Notes: generated from the letters alone by a model not told the origin. A stretch of 44,105 bases of DNA from Verrucomicrobiota bacterium (GCA_023426435.1 JAFAAS010000164.1:1-44105); one strand, 5' to 3'; counted from the stretch's first letter, positions 17,216 through 25,975 are shown. Numbers and translations: made by a program.

Positions 17216-18141
17216 CGGAGATGCTCGTAGCCGTGGAGGTTGGAGAGGTCGAGCGCCTCGGGTGGAAGGCGTCGAGCGGAGACGAAGCATCCGATGCGGG
17301 AAAGTCGCGTGCGGGGAAACGCGTGAGACCACGTGCGTTCGAAGGCGGTGGAGTTGGCGTGCGATGCCAGCGTGAAAACCAATTCGTAATCTTCGCCGTC
17401 GGTGAGCGCGGCGCGAAGGTTGGCGCCGCGACGGAGCGGGATGGAGGCAGGATCGATGGCGGGGGCGGATCGAGGAGGCGTGATCGAATGGAGATCTTTC
17501 GCCAGGCCGTCGCTGACATCCATCATCGCGGTGATTTCGGCGCGACGAGCGAGCCAGGCGCCTTCCGCGAGGCGAGGTTTGAACGTGTGATGATGTCCGG
17601 TCGCAAGGCTGCCTCCGAGTTGTCCGGTGACGTAGATGGCATCGCCTTGACGCGCGCCGGTGCGAGTGAGGATGCGCGGGCCGGTGGCTTCGCCGAGCAA
17701 CGTGAGGCTGGCGGCGATGATGCCGTCGGCCTGGGCGACATCGCCGCCGACGATGGCGACTTGGTAGTCGCGGGCGGAGGCGGCGAGTCCCCGGTAGAAC
17801 GACTCGAGCCAGCGCAGGTGCGTGCGGGCGTCGAGGGTGAGCGCGAGAACGGCGGCGGTGGGCCGGCCGCCCATTGCAGCGAGGTCGCTGAGATTACGTT
17901 TGAGGAGCTTCGCGCCGACGGCGCGCGGAGGGACGGAATCGTCGAAGTGACGGCCGTAGATGACGGGGTCGACTGTGATCAACTGACGACCACGCGAGGC
18001 GGGAAGCACGGCGCAATCGTCGCCAATGCCGAATGGAGTGCGAGGGGAGGCGGAGCCCAGCCAGCGGCGGAGGGCGAGGATGAATTTTTCCTCGCCCAAG
18101 GAGGCGACGGAGTCCGAGGAGCGTTGGGCGAACGGGTGCAC
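17212..18141 (-). CDS. thiL: thiamine-monophosphate kinase ThiL
   Basis: 309 residues. ThiL phosphorylates thiamine monophosphate to the coenzyme thiamine diphosphate in the cytoplasm. Family landmarks are visible in order: GIGDDCAVL at 38-46, LITVDPVIYGRHF, KLLKRNLSDLAAMGG (magnesium-binding and dimer region), VGGDVAQADG, and ALTDGEDYELVFT near the end, with MMDVSDGLAKDL in between. The only upstream start is GTG at 18141, with no good ribosome binding site; a TTG at 18099, nearer the first conserved residues, is an alternative. It overlaps tsaE by four bases and follows the BamD-like gene after 133 bases that contain a possible structured leader. No other thiamine gene is nearby. Confidence 0.9.
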   Translation of the reverse strand: MHPFAQRSSDSVASLGEEKFILALRRWLGSASPRTPFGIGDDCAVLPASRGRQLITVDPVIYGRHFDDSVPPRAVGAKLLKRNLSDLAAMGGRPTAAVLALTLDARTHLRWLESFYRGLAASARDYQVAIVGGDVAQADGIIAASLTLLGEATGPRILTRTGARQGDAIYVTGQLGGSLATGHHHTFKPRLAEGAWLARRAEITAMMDVSDGLAKDLHSITPPRSAPAIDPASIPLRRGANLRAALTDGEDYELVFTLASHANSTAFERTWSHAFPRTRLSRIGCFVSARRLPPEALDLSNLHGYEHLR

Positions 18142-18154
18142 CAGAGAGGAGGCT

Positions 18155-18222
18155 GGATGCTTGCTGGCGAACGCCCAACTGGATTCTTCGTTTCGCTCAG
18201 GAGGACAAGAGAGCGAGCATCC
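18155..18222 (-). promoter_or_regulatory. possible structured leader upstream of thiL
   Basis: On the reverse strand GGATGCTCGCT (18222-18212) can pair with AGCAAGCATCC (18165-18155), 10 of 11 positions, enclosing 46 bases. Inside, CGCTC can instead pair with GAGCG, which would compete with the outer stem. It does not show the conserved core of a TPP riboswitch. Function unproven. Confidence 0.25.
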
Positions 18223-18274
18223 CGATGGGCGCGGTGGATTTTTTCGCCACGCGATGTCGCGGCGACCGCGGCGC

Positions 18275-19324
18275 TTAGAAGAAGAAAAAGCGCTTCTTGC
18301 GGGCGGGTTCGGAACCGGCGGGGGGCGGAAGATTGTTGGCGCGAGCGTCGACCTCGGCGAGTTTGCGGCGGGCTTTTTCGGCGACTTCGGAATCTGGATA
18401 CGCGGTGATCGCCTCGTTGTAGAACACGCGGGCGGCGGCGTAGTTGTTGCGCTTGTGGAAGTAGAAGTCGCCCAGGACGATTTTGCTCTCGGAGAGGACG
18501 ACCTTCATGGCGTCGAGGCCCTCGGCGGCGGCGGGGACGTTGTCGTCGTTGGGGAAGAGGATCAGGAAGTCCTCGAAGTAGGTGATCGCCTCCTCGGTCG
18601 AGCCCTGGTCGTAGTTGGGGCCCTCGACGAGCCGGGCGTGGGTCTGCGCGAGGCGAAGGTAGGCGTTGGGGGCGAGGAGGCTGGTCTGGTAATTGTTGAT
18701 CATGCGGTCGAGCGCATCGATCGCGTATTCGTGATTGCGTTCGCGCATGTGACCGCGGGCGCTGTTCATGAGCGCGAGCGGGGCGTAGTCGCTGTAGGGC
18801 GCGGTCTGGACGATGATCTCGAAATAGCCGATGGCGCGGGTGCGATTCTTGAAGCCGGGGATGAGGCCCCAGTAGCGGTTGCGGGCGCCGTCGGCGAGCA
18901 GGGCGGCGATGCGGTATTGTTCGCCGATGATCTCGTCGAAGTATTTCGTATTTGGATACTGCGTGGAGACGGCGAGGAAGTTCTCGAACGCTTTGAAGTA
19001 TTGTTTGCGCTGCAGGTAGAGCTTGGCGGCGCGGTAGAGCGCCTCGGAGGCGTAAACGGAGGACGGGTAGCGCTTGGCGACCTTGCGGTAGGCGCGCAGG
19101 GCGGAACCGGTGGAGCCGCGTTCTTCGGCCTCGCGGGCGCGGTTCATGAGTTCGAGGGCGCTGCGGCCTTCGCGTCCGCTGATGCCGGCGAGGGCTCCGC
19201 CCTCGACCTGCCATCCCGTGTCGGGATGCCAAACGAGATCGGCCCGAGCGGCGCCAGCAGCGAGACAGAACAGGCAAATCAGGAAAGTGAGTGCTGCGGG
19301 CGCGCGGACGGACATGAAGGGCAT
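18275..19324 (-). CDS. BamD-like TPR outer-membrane assembly protein
   Basis: 349 residues with a signal peptide (about 1-29, ending AARADLVW). Residues 55-300 are TPR-like helical repeats matching the BamD/YfiO pattern: ALRAYRKVAKRYPSSVYASEALYRAAKLYLQ, AFENFLAVSTQYPNTKYFDEI, and EEAITYFEDFLILFPNDD. BamD helps BamA fold outer-membrane proteins. The lipobox cysteine of classical BamD is not visible after the signal peptide, so it may be periplasmic rather than lipid-anchored. The C-terminus is odd, a basic run followed by four phenylalanines (KKRFFFF). The gene follows fabH after 10 bases and is probably part of the rpmF-plsX-fabH transcript. A second ATG three codons downstream (19315) is equally possible as the start. 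Confidence 0.7.
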   Translation of the reverse strand: MPFMSVRAPAALTFLICLFCLAAGAARADLVWHPDTGWQVEGGALAGISGREGRSALELMNRAREAEERGSTGSALRAYRKVAKRYPSSVYASEALYRAAKLYLQRKQYFKAFENFLAVSTQYPNTKYFDEIIGEQYRIAALLADGARNRYWGLIPGFKNRTRAIGYFEIIVQTAPYSDYAPLALMNSARGHMRERNHEYAIDALDRMINNYQTSLLAPNAYLRLAQTHARLVEGPNYDQGSTEEAITYFEDFLILFPNDDNVPAAAEGLDAMKVVLSESKIVLGDFYFHKRNNYAAARVFYNEAITAYPDSEVAEKARRKLAEVDARANNLPPPAGSEPARKKRFFFF

Positions 19325-19334
19325 GCTAAAAAGG

Positions 19335-20327
19335 TTACCAGCGAATCAGGGCACTTGCGTAGGTCAAGCCCGCCCCAAAAGCGACGAGCAAGGTGAGGTC
19401 TCCGGACTTGATACGGCCGGAGCGACGAGCTTCGTCGAGTGCGATCGGGATCGAAGCGGCGGAGGTGTTGCCGTAGCGGTCGACGTTGACGAAGAAGCGT
19501 TCCATCGGGAGCTCGAGGTAGTCGGAGATGGCCTCGATGATGCGATTGTTGGCCTGGTGAGGAATCACCAGCGCGATCTGATCGGCGGTGACTTGGTGTT
19601 GTTCCAGGATATCGCGGGCGGCTTCGTCCATGGCGCGGACGGCGAGTTTGAAGACCTCCTTGCCCTTCATCTTGATGCAATGCTGGCGGTTGGCGATGGA
19701 GTCGGGCGTGGCGGGATGGGCGCTGCCGCCGCCGGGAATCCAAAGGAGTTCGACGCTTTCGCCGAGGGCGCCGAGTTTGGTGCCGAGGAGACCGATTTGC
19801 GCGCGCGAATCGAGCCCGATCACGGCGGCGCCGGCGCCATCGCCGAAGAGGACGCACGTGGTGCGGTCCTGCCAGTCGACGACGGCGGAGAGTTTTTCGA
19901 CGCCGATCACGAGGGCTTTTCGATAGCGGCCGGAGGTGAGCATCGCGCACGCGGTGTCGAGGGCGTAAACGAAGCCCGAGCAGGCGGCGTTGAGATCGAA
20001 GCAGGCGACGTTGGTGCGAAGGCCGAGTTTTTGTTGGATGATGCACGCGGCGGACGGCATCAGGACGTCGGGCGTGACGGTGGCGACGACGAGCAGGTCG
20101 ATGTCGGCGGGGGAAAGTTTGGCGTCGGCGAGGGCGTTTTGGGCGGCTTTCACGCCCATGTCGGATGTTTGCTCACCCGGTGCGGCGATACGGCGTTCGC
20201 GGATGCCGGTGCGCGTGTAGATCCACTCGTCGGAGGTGTCGACCGTTTGGGAAATGGCGTCGTTGGTCAGGACTCGTTCCGGAGCATAGGAGCCGGTGCC
20301 GAGGATCACAGTGGAGGCGTGGGCCAT
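19335..20327 (-). CDS. fabH: 3-oxoacyl-ACP synthase III (FabH)
   Basis: 330 residues, the normal length for FabH. It condenses acetyl-CoA (or another acyl-CoA primer) with malonyl-ACP to begin fatty-acid synthesis. The catalytic triad is visible: Cys116 in NAACSGF, His257 in PHQANNR, and Asn287 in GNTSAAS. Other landmarks are TSDEWIYTRTGIRERR near the N-terminus and LFGDGAGAAVIG in the middle. It sits 42 bases after plsX and 10 before the BamD-like gene, in the widespread rpmF-plsX-fabH order. Nothing in the sequence suggests altered primer preference, but this cannot be read from motifs. Confidence 0.97.
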   Translation of the reverse strand: MAHASTVILGTGSYAPERVLTNDAISQTVDTSDEWIYTRTGIRERRIAAPGEQTSDMGVKAAQNALADAKLSPADIDLLVVATVTPDVLMPSAACIIQQKLGLRTNVACFDLNAACSGFVYALDTACAMLTSGRYRKALVIGVEKLSAVVDWQDRTTCVLFGDGAGAAVIGLDSRAQIGLLGTKLGALGESVELLWIPGGGSAHPATPDSIANRQHCIKMKGKEVFKLAVRAMDEAARDILEQHQVTADQIALVIPHQANNRIIEAISDYLELPMERFFVNVDRYGNTSAASIPIALDEARRSGRIKSGDLTLLVAFGAGLTYASALIRW

Positions 20328-20369
20328 GAGAATGGTCGCAGCGAAGCGGCGCGCGGGGGCAGGGGCGCG

Positions 20370-21425
20370 TCAGGCGACGGGCACGGCGAGCAGATCGTTG
20401 GCGCGAGCGATGTCGGCCTCGATGCGCTGGTTCATATCGGCGCGGATGATCTGGCTGGCCGCGAGAATGGCGCTTTTGATGGCGTGGCGGTTGGAGGAGC
20501 CGTGCGCTTTGAGAATGTTGCCCTTGAGGCCGAGGAGGGGAGCGCCGCCGTAGCGTTCGGGATTGATGCGTTCCTTGAGGGCGCTGAACGCGCCTTTGGA
20601 GAGAAGCGCGCCGGTGGCACGAACGGGGTTGGCCTGGAGCTCCTCGCGCAGCATGCCGGAGAAGAATTTAACGAGGGACTCCCAACTCTTGAGCATGATG
20701 TTGCCGACGAAACCGTCGCAGACGACGACGTCGACGTGCTCGGCGAAAACGTGAAAACCCTCGATCGGGCCGGCGTAGTTGAGCAGGCCGTTGGTGCGAC
20801 GGAGGAGATCGTTGGTTTCGGTGATAAGGGTGTTACCTTTTCCCTCCTCGGTGCCGATGGTCATGAGGCCGACGCGAGGTTGTGCGATCCCGAGCATGAC
20901 GCGGCAGTAGTGGCTGCCGAGAATGGCATTGTGAACCAGATGTTCGGCCTTCGCTTCGGGGTTGGCACCGGCATCGATGAGGATGAAGTGACCATTTTCG
21001 CGTGGCACGACGGCGGCGAGGGCGGGACGCGCGATGCCCTCCATCGTGCGAAGCCGGAGCGTGCCGGCGGCCATGAGTGCGCCGGTGTTGCCGCAGCTGA
21101 CGACCACGCTGGCCTGGCCGTCCTTCACGAGCTCGATGGCGCGAACCATCGACGAGTCGCGTTTCCGCTTCAGCGCCATGATGGGCTTGTCGTCCATCGT
21201 GACGACCTCGGACGCGTGATGAATCGCGAGATCGTGGCGCTGCGAGAGACCGGCGCGTTGCAGCAGCGGTTTCAGGACGGCTTCGTCGCCGACGAGCGTG
21301 ATGGGATTCAGCGAAGTGCGCTGGCGCAGGGCCAAACGCACGGCTTCGACGACCTCGGCGGGGCCGAGATCACCTCCCATCGCATCTACTGCGATCCGCC
21401 CTGTTGCGCCCGAAGAGGTGACCAT
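20370..21425 (-). CDS. plsX: phosphate acyltransferase PlsX
   Basis: 351 residues. PlsX converts acyl-ACP to acyl-phosphate, the first acyl donor for PlsY in phospholipid synthesis, and is a peripheral cytoplasmic membrane protein. Family features in order: IAVDAMGGDLGP at 11-22, MALKRKRDSSM, VVSCGNTGALMAAG, LIDAGANPEAK, GTEEGKGN, VVCDGFVGNIMLK, and YGGAPLLGLKG near the C-terminus. The start at 21425 is an ATG followed by six residues before the conserved core; there is no strong ribosome binding site. It lies between rpmF (37-base gap) and fabH (42-base gap), as in many bacteria. Confidence 0.97.
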   Translation of the reverse strand: MVTSSGATGRIAVDAMGGDLGPAEVVEAVRLALRQRTSLNPITLVGDEAVLKPLLQRAGLSQRHDLAIHHASEVVTMDDKPIMALKRKRDSSMVRAIELVKDGQASVVVSCGNTGALMAAGTLRLRTMEGIARPALAAVVPRENGHFILIDAGANPEAKAEHLVHNAILGSHYCRVMLGIAQPRVGLMTIGTEEGKGNTLITETNDLLRRTNGLLNYAGPIEGFHVFAEHVDVVVCDGFVGNIMLKSWESLVKFFSGMLREELQANPVRATGALLSKGAFSALKERINPERYGGAPLLGLKGNILKAHGSSNRHAIKSAILAASQIIRADMNQRIEADIARANDLLAVPVA

Positions 21426-21462
21426 TCGCGTGAACGGCGAACCGTGGGGCTCTGGCGGGAGC

Positions 21463-21642
21463 TCAGACCTCGACGTTGAGAACCTGACGGCCGCGATACA
21501 TCCCGTTCTTCGGGTTTACGCGGTGAGGACGGAAGGTGCTGCCGTCCGTCGGGTCTTTGGCGAATTCAGGAGCCTTGAAAGCGTTGGCTGCGCGGCGATT
21601 GGCGCTGCGACGTTTCGACTGCTTGCGTTTCGGATTGGCCAT
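21463..21642 (-). CDS. rpmF: 50S ribosomal protein L32
   Basis: 59 residues, found by reading the reverse strand directly. The product starts MANPKRKQSKRRSANRR and continues AANAFKAPEF, with RPHRVNPKNGMYRGRQVL near the end. Length, the strongly basic N-terminus and the HRVNPKNGMYRGR segment identify bacterial L32. The zinc-binding cysteines found in some L32 proteins are absent, so this is the cysteine-free form. It is first in the rpmF-plsX-fabH run. The usual upstream partner yceD (DUF177) is not present; the next gene upstream is uppP, 136 bases away. A plausible promoter lies at 21709-21736. Confidence 0.95.
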   Translation of the reverse strand: MANPKRKQSKRRSANRRAANAFKAPEFAKDPTDGSTFRPHRVNPKNGMYRGRQVLNVEV

Positions 21643-21708
21643 GGGAGGAAAGTTCTTTGGAACGTGGCGCTCTCGTCGAAACGCCGGTTTTTTAGAGTGA
21701 AGAGGGCG

Positions 21709-21736
21709 AGTAAAGAGCCGCGAATTTCCTCGTCAA
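21709..21736 (-). promoter_or_regulatory. predicted promoter of the rpmF operon
   Basis: On the reverse strand TTGACG (21736-21731) and TTTACT (21714-21709) are separated by 16 bases and match the sigma70 -35 and -10 boxes at 5/6 and 4/6. Transcription would start near 21702, about 60 bases before rpmF. Confidence 0.4.
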
Positions 21737-21778
21737 GCGTCATAATGGACGCGAGCGCGGGTCGGGCGATTGGAGTGG

Positions 21779-22801
21779 TTATTCGATCCAGCCGAGAGCG
21801 ACGAGAACGATGAGAATGGCGGCGAGGCCGAGACGATACCAAGCGAAGAGGCCCATGCCGTGGCGGGAGAGCCAGCCGACGAGGAATTTCACGGCGAGCG
21901 CGGCGGTGACGGCGGCGACGACGCAGCCGAGGACGATGTTGGGCCAGCCGAAGACATCGATCATGGCGGTGCCGCTTTTGTAGCCTTTATAAACGCTGGC
22001 GGCGGTGAGCGTGACGAGTCCGAGCAGGAAGCTGAACTCGGCGGAGCGGCGTGGATCGAGACCGGAGAGATAGCCGCCGATGATCGTCATCATTGAACGA
22101 CTCGTGCCGGGCCACATGGCGACGCATTGAAGGAGGCCGATGTTGAGGGCTTGGCGGGTGGTGAGTTCGAGGCCGGTGTTGGTGTCGGAGACGGGCGCGG
22201 CGGCGGCGCGGGCGCGACGGTAGCGCTCGGCCCAGAAGATGAGAAGGGCGCCGGCGATCTGGGCGATGATGACGGTTTTGACGGAGAAGAGATGTTCGTC
22301 GATCCAGTCGTGAAGCAGGAGGCCGAGGATGGCGGCGGGGAGGAAGGCGAGAATCAGATTACGCAGGAGACGAAAGCCGGCGGGATCTCGGCCGATGAGG
22401 CCGCGGAGCATCGACAGCACGGGGCGCCAATACAGGAGGGCGACGGCGGCGATCGCGCCGAATTGAATCACGATCGTGTAGGTGTCGGCGGCGAGGCGAA
22501 CGGTGAGCGGCGTGCCGGTGGGATTTTCGTCGGAAGGAGGAATGAACCAACGCGCGCGACCGTCGGGACGGCGGAGCGGTTCGTCGGAGTCGAGCTTCAG
22601 GGCGCGCGTCGCGATGATGAGGTGCCCGGTGGACGAGATGGGGAGGTATTCGGTGACGCCCTCGATGGCGCCGAGCGCGACGGCGTCGACGGCGGAAAGT
22701 TCGGCCGCGGGGGCTTCGGGGGATGTGTTGGGTTCAAGGGCCGTTTGCGCGAAGGCGAGCGGTGCCAGCAGTGAGGAGGCGAGGAAGGCGAGGAAGCGCA
22801 C
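21779..22801 (-). CDS. uppP: undecaprenyl-diphosphatase UppP (BacA)
   Basis: 340 residues, an integral membrane enzyme that dephosphorylates undecaprenyl diphosphate to recycle the lipid carrier for peptidoglycan and other glycans. The two signature motifs are present: AIEGVTEYLPISSTGHL at about 44-60, and PGTSRSMMTIIGG further on. The start is the GTG at 22801. The N-terminus (residues 1-20, MRFLAFLASSLLAPLAFAQ) resembles a signal peptide and makes the protein about 60-70 residues longer than typical UppP; an extra loop after GHLIIATRAL adds the rest. It ends 136 bases before rpmF and is divergent from trpD with 79 bases between the start codons. Confidence 0.93.
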   Translation of the reverse strand: MRFLAFLASSLLAPLAFAQTALEPNTSPEAPAAELSAVDAVALGAIEGVTEYLPISSTGHLIIATRALKLDSDEPLRRPDGRARWFIPPSDENPTGTPLTVRLAADTYTIVIQFGAIAAVALLYWRPVLSMLRGLIGRDPAGFRLLRNLILAFLPAAILGLLLHDWIDEHLFSVKTVIIAQIAGALLIFWAERYRRARAAAAPVSDTNTGLELTTRQALNIGLLQCVAMWPGTSRSMMTIIGGYLSGLDPRRSAEFSFLLGLVTLTAASVYKGYKSGTAMIDVFGWPNIVLGCVVAAVTAALAVKFLVGWLSRHGMGLFAWYRLGLAAILIVLVALGWIE

Positions 22802-22880
22802 GCGGGGTTGGTTTCAACTTTCGTGAAACGGAGCAAATTTATTTGCCGGCGGCGGCTCGGTCGTATCACTGGTCCGCCCC

Positions 22881-23927
22881 ATGTCCAGACTCGCCGAACT
22901 GACGTCGCAACTCGAAGCGGGGCACGCGTTGTCGGGAGCGAACGTGTCCGCGGCGGCGAGTGCGCTGGCGGCGACGGAGGAAAGTGAGGAGCAGAAAGGC
23001 GCGTTTTTGTCGGCGCTGGCGAAGAAAGGCGAGACGGCGGAGGAGGTGGCGGCGTTTGCGCGGGCGTTTCGGGAAATGGCGGTGAATCCCGGCGTGGAGA
23101 AGTGGGCAGGACAGGCGATCGATATTGTCGGGACGGGCGGCGATCATGCGGGTGGTTTCAATATTTCGAGCTTGGTCGTGCTGGTGCTGGCGAGCGCGGG
23201 CGTGCCGGTGATGAAGCATGGCAATCGCGGAGTGACCTCGAAGTGCGGCAGCGCGGATTTGTTGTCGGCGTTGGGGGTGAAGCTCGATGCGCCGCCGGAC
23301 AAATTGCGGCGGGCGCTGGACGAGCTCGGATTCGTTTTCTTTTTCGCGCCGGGTTATCATCCGGCGTTCAAGCACATCGGGCCGGTGCGAAAGACCCTCG
23401 CGGCGCGCGGGCAGCGGACGGTGTTCAATATTCTCGGGCCGCTGATCAATCCCGGCCGGCCGGCGCATGTGTTGCTCGGCGTGTTTGCGCAGGCGTGGGT
23501 GCCGAAGCTGGCGCAGGCGCTCGATACGCTCGGCGTGGCGGCGGGTATCGCGGCGCACGGCGTGATCGATGCGGAGCGCGGAATCGACGAGCTCACGACG
23601 GCGACGACGAATCGCGTGCGGGGATTTGGCCGGTTGCGCGACGTGGATGCCGAGTGGGATGCGGCGGAGTTTGGGTTGGAGCGGTCGCCCTTTGCCGAGC
23701 TGCAGGGCGGCGACGTGACCACGAATGTGGAGATCACCCGGGCGCTGCTGGCGGGGCGCGGGCCGTGCGGGCTGGCGGACACGATCGCGTTGAACGCGGC
23801 GGTGGCGATGTGGATTGTGGGAAAAACCGCGAACGTGCGCGATGGCGTGGCGGCGGCGCGCGAGTTGCTGTTGGGCGGAGCGGTGGAAAAGAAGATCGAG
23901 GCAACGCGGGAGTTTTACGCGTCGTAA
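22881..23927 (+). CDS. trpD: anthranilate phosphoribosyltransferase TrpD
   Basis: 348 residues, the usual length. It joins anthranilate to PRPP in the second step of tryptophan synthesis. The PRPP-binding glycine loop is DIVGTGGDHAGGFNIS at about 75-90, followed by KHGNRGVTSKCGSADLL, AFKHIGPVRKTL and NILGPLINPGRP; ERGIDELTT lies in the C-terminal part. No other trp gene is in the window, so the pathway is split in this genome. It is followed after 24 bases by glmM, with which it may be co-transcribed, and is divergent from uppP. The N-terminal 45 residues are helical and ordinary for the family. Confidence 0.95.
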   Translation: MSRLAELTSQLEAGHALSGANVSAAASALAATEESEEQKGAFLSALAKKGETAEEVAAFARAFREMAVNPGVEKWAGQAIDIVGTGGDHAGGFNISSLVVLVLASAGVPVMKHGNRGVTSKCGSADLLSALGVKLDAPPDKLRRALDELGFVFFFAPGYHPAFKHIGPVRKTLAARGQRTVFNILGPLINPGRPAHVLLGVFAQAWVPKLAQALDTLGVAAGIAAHGVIDAERGIDELTTATTNRVRGFGRLRDVDAEWDAAEFGLERSPFAELQGGDVTTNVEITRALLAGRGPCGLADTIALNAAVAMWIVGKTANVRDGVAAARELLLGGAVEKKIEATREFYAS

Positions 23928-23951
23928 CGACGAATCGTTGGATCCCTTTCG

Positions 23952-25283
23952 ATGAAGAGAATTTATTTCGGCACGGACGGCGTGCGCGGCGTGTATGGCG
24001 GGCCGGTGATCAATGAAGGTTTTGCCGAACGGCTCGGGCGCGCGGCGGCCGAATGGCTGGGCGGGAAAGGCGTGGTGTTGATCGGACGCGACACGCGGGC
24101 GTCGGGGGTTGCATTGGAGAAAGCGTTTTCGCGAGGGCTTCGATCCGCGGGGGCGGAACCGGTCTCACTGGGCGTGCTGCCCACGCCGGCGGTTGCAAAG
24201 GCGGTGGGCGAGCAAGGTGCGGCGCTTGGCGTGGTGATCACGGCGTCGCACAATCCGGCGCGCGACAACGGGATTAAATTTTTCGGTCCGGGCGGCGTGA
24301 AGCTGACGGACGAAGAGGAAGTCGCGATCGAGTCGAAGTTGAATCCGGCGGGGCCGCTGACGGAGATGGAAATCGAAGTGCGGGCGACGAACGGCGCGGC
24401 GGATGTTTATGTGGCGGCGTGCAAGCGATTGCTGGCGCCGGATGCGTTGAAGGGATGGAGGATTATTTTGGATACGGCGAACGGTGCGACCTGTGGAACG
24501 AGTCCCGCGGTGCTGCGGGCGCTGGGCGCGGAGGTGATCGGATTGGGCGATGCGCCGGATGGAACGAACATCAACGCTGGCGTAGGCAGCGAGCATCCGG
24601 AGCAGCTGGCGCGGGCGGTGGTGGAGAAAGGCGCGCGGCTCGGCGTGGCGCACGATGGCGACGGGGATCGCTGCGTGTTGTGCGATGAGCGCGGGGACGT
24701 GTTGGATGGGGATGAGATTCTGACGATCCTGGCCACGCATGCGCTGGCGAAAGGCACGCTTCCGGCGGGGGAGCTCGTGGCGACCGTGCAGAGCAATCTT
24801 GGCGTGGATGCGGCGGTCGCGGCGGCGGGCGGACGCGTGGCTCGGACGGCGGTGGGCGATCGTTATGTGATCGAGCGGATGCGCGCGGATGGTGCGATGC
24901 TCGGAGGGGAGTCGAGCGGGCATATTGTTTGCCGCGAAATTTCGTCGACGGGCGATGGATTGGTCGCGGCGCTGAAAGTGATCGAAGTGATGCTGGCGAC
25001 GGGGCGGCCCTTGTCGGAGTTGCGGCGGGTGTTGAAGAAGTTTCCGCAGATGACGGATGCGGTGAAAGTGAAAGAGAAGAAGCCGGTCGAAACCTTGACG
25101 CGGGTGATGGAGGCGATTCGCGGGCTGGAGAAGGAACTCGGCGATCGCGGACGCGTGCTGGTGCGGTATTCGGGGACGGAGCCGAAATTGCGGTTGTTGG
25201 TGGAGGGCCCGACGGAAGACATCGTGCAGGCGGGGATGGAGCGGATTTCGGCGGCGGTGAGGGCGGAGTTGGGAGCAGGGTAG
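23952..25283 (+). CDS. glmM: phosphoglucosamine mutase GlmM
   Basis: 443 residues. GlmM converts glucosamine-6-phosphate to glucosamine-1-phosphate for UDP-GlcNAc, peptidoglycan and LPS synthesis. The order of motifs is complete: FGTDGVRGVYG at the N-terminus, the phosphoserine loop TASHNP with Ser99, the metal loop DGDGDRC, the sugar loop GGESSGHIV, and the phosphate-binding RYSGTEPKLRLLVEG near the C-terminus. The start at 23952 is an ATG right before the first conserved strand. Together with uppP and trpD this makes a short envelope/metabolism cluster that does not form an obvious pathway unit. Confidence 0.95.
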   Translation: MKRIYFGTDGVRGVYGGPVINEGFAERLGRAAAEWLGGKGVVLIGRDTRASGVALEKAFSRGLRSAGAEPVSLGVLPTPAVAKAVGEQGAALGVVITASHNPARDNGIKFFGPGGVKLTDEEEVAIESKLNPAGPLTEMEIEVRATNGAADVYVAACKRLLAPDALKGWRIILDTANGATCGTSPAVLRALGAEVIGLGDAPDGTNINAGVGSEHPEQLARAVVEKGARLGVAHDGDGDRCVLCDERGDVLDGDEILTILATHALAKGTLPAGELVATVQSNLGVDAAVAAAGGRVARTAVGDRYVIERMRADGAMLGGESSGHIVCREISSTGDGLVAALKVIEVMLATGRPLSELRRVLKKFPQMTDAVKVKEKKPVETLTRVMEAIRGLEKELGDRGRVLVRYSGTEPKLRLLVEGPTEDIVQAGMERISAAVRAELGAG

Positions 25284-25354
25284 AGAACGCGAAGCGAGGC
25301 GTTGCACTACTCTGGCGTTGACGGGGGCGAGACGAGCGATGTTCTTGCAGGAAT

Positions 25355-25933
25355 ATGGCGGAAATCGACGACGTGGCGCTTGATGCGAGGTGTCAGAAGC
25401 TGGTCGAGAACGCGCGTGTGGCGTTGGAGCGGGGGAATCTGGATTACGCGATTGAAGCGTGTGCGCAGGTTTTGGTTGAGGCGCCGAATTGTGTCGCGGT
25501 GAGACGGCTGCAGCGGATCGCGCAGCTGAAGCGATTTCGCGGCAGGAGCGCGTGGGTGAGGATGGGGATTGGCTGCGTGGCGGCGTTGAGGGGACGGGTT
25601 CGCGCGCAGAACGGTTTGCCGGAAGAAAGGTGGAGGGTGGCGGAGCGCTGGCTGGCGAGCGATCCGACGAGTGTGGCTGCTCTGATGCTTTTCGGCGCGG
25701 CGGCGATGGAGCTTGGCCGGATGGAGACGGCGGTGTGGGCGTTTGCGGCGGTGTGCGAGTTGAAGCCGGAGGACGGAGAAAATCTGGTGAAGTTGGGAAC
25801 AGCGTGGCTGGCAAGCGGGCGGCCGACGGAGGCGTTGCAGTCGGCGGATGCGGTGCTGGCGAAGCAGCCGGTGAACGCGGCGGCGATGGATTTGATGCAG
25901 CGCGCCTCGATTGCGGAGGCGAAGGGAGAGTAG
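25355..25933 (+). CDS. small tetratricopeptide-repeat protein
   Basis: 192 residues, cytoplasmic by the absence of a signal peptide or membrane helix. Three to four TPR-like helix pairs are visible: ENARVALERGNLDYAIEACAQVL at about 14-36, AERWLASDPTSVAALMLFGAAAMELGR in the middle, and WAFAAVCELKPEDGENLVKLG followed by AWLASGRPTEALQSADAVL. A ribosome binding site (GCAGGA, 25347-25352) supports the ATG at 25355. TPR proteins act as scaffolds; no partner is evident. It lies between glmM (71-base gap) and the convergent coiled-coil gene of the ParA operon (42-base gap). The function is unknown. Confidence 0.65.
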   Translation: MAEIDDVALDARCQKLVENARVALERGNLDYAIEACAQVLVEAPNCVAVRRLQRIAQLKRFRGRSAWVRMGIGCVAALRGRVRAQNGLPEERWRVAERWLASDPTSVAALMLFGAAAMELGRMETAVWAFAAVCELKPEDGENLVKLGTAWLASGRPTEALQSADAVLAKQPVNAAAMDLMQRASIAEAKGE

Positions 25934-25975
25934 GCGCGGGAAGGCGCGACGTTGCGCGGTGGTGAATAGCGGACG

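Noticed and set aside
18142..18274. TPP riboswitch upstream of thiL
   Set aside because: The gap has a stem but lacks the CUGAGA and CCUGAUCUGG core sequences of that class.
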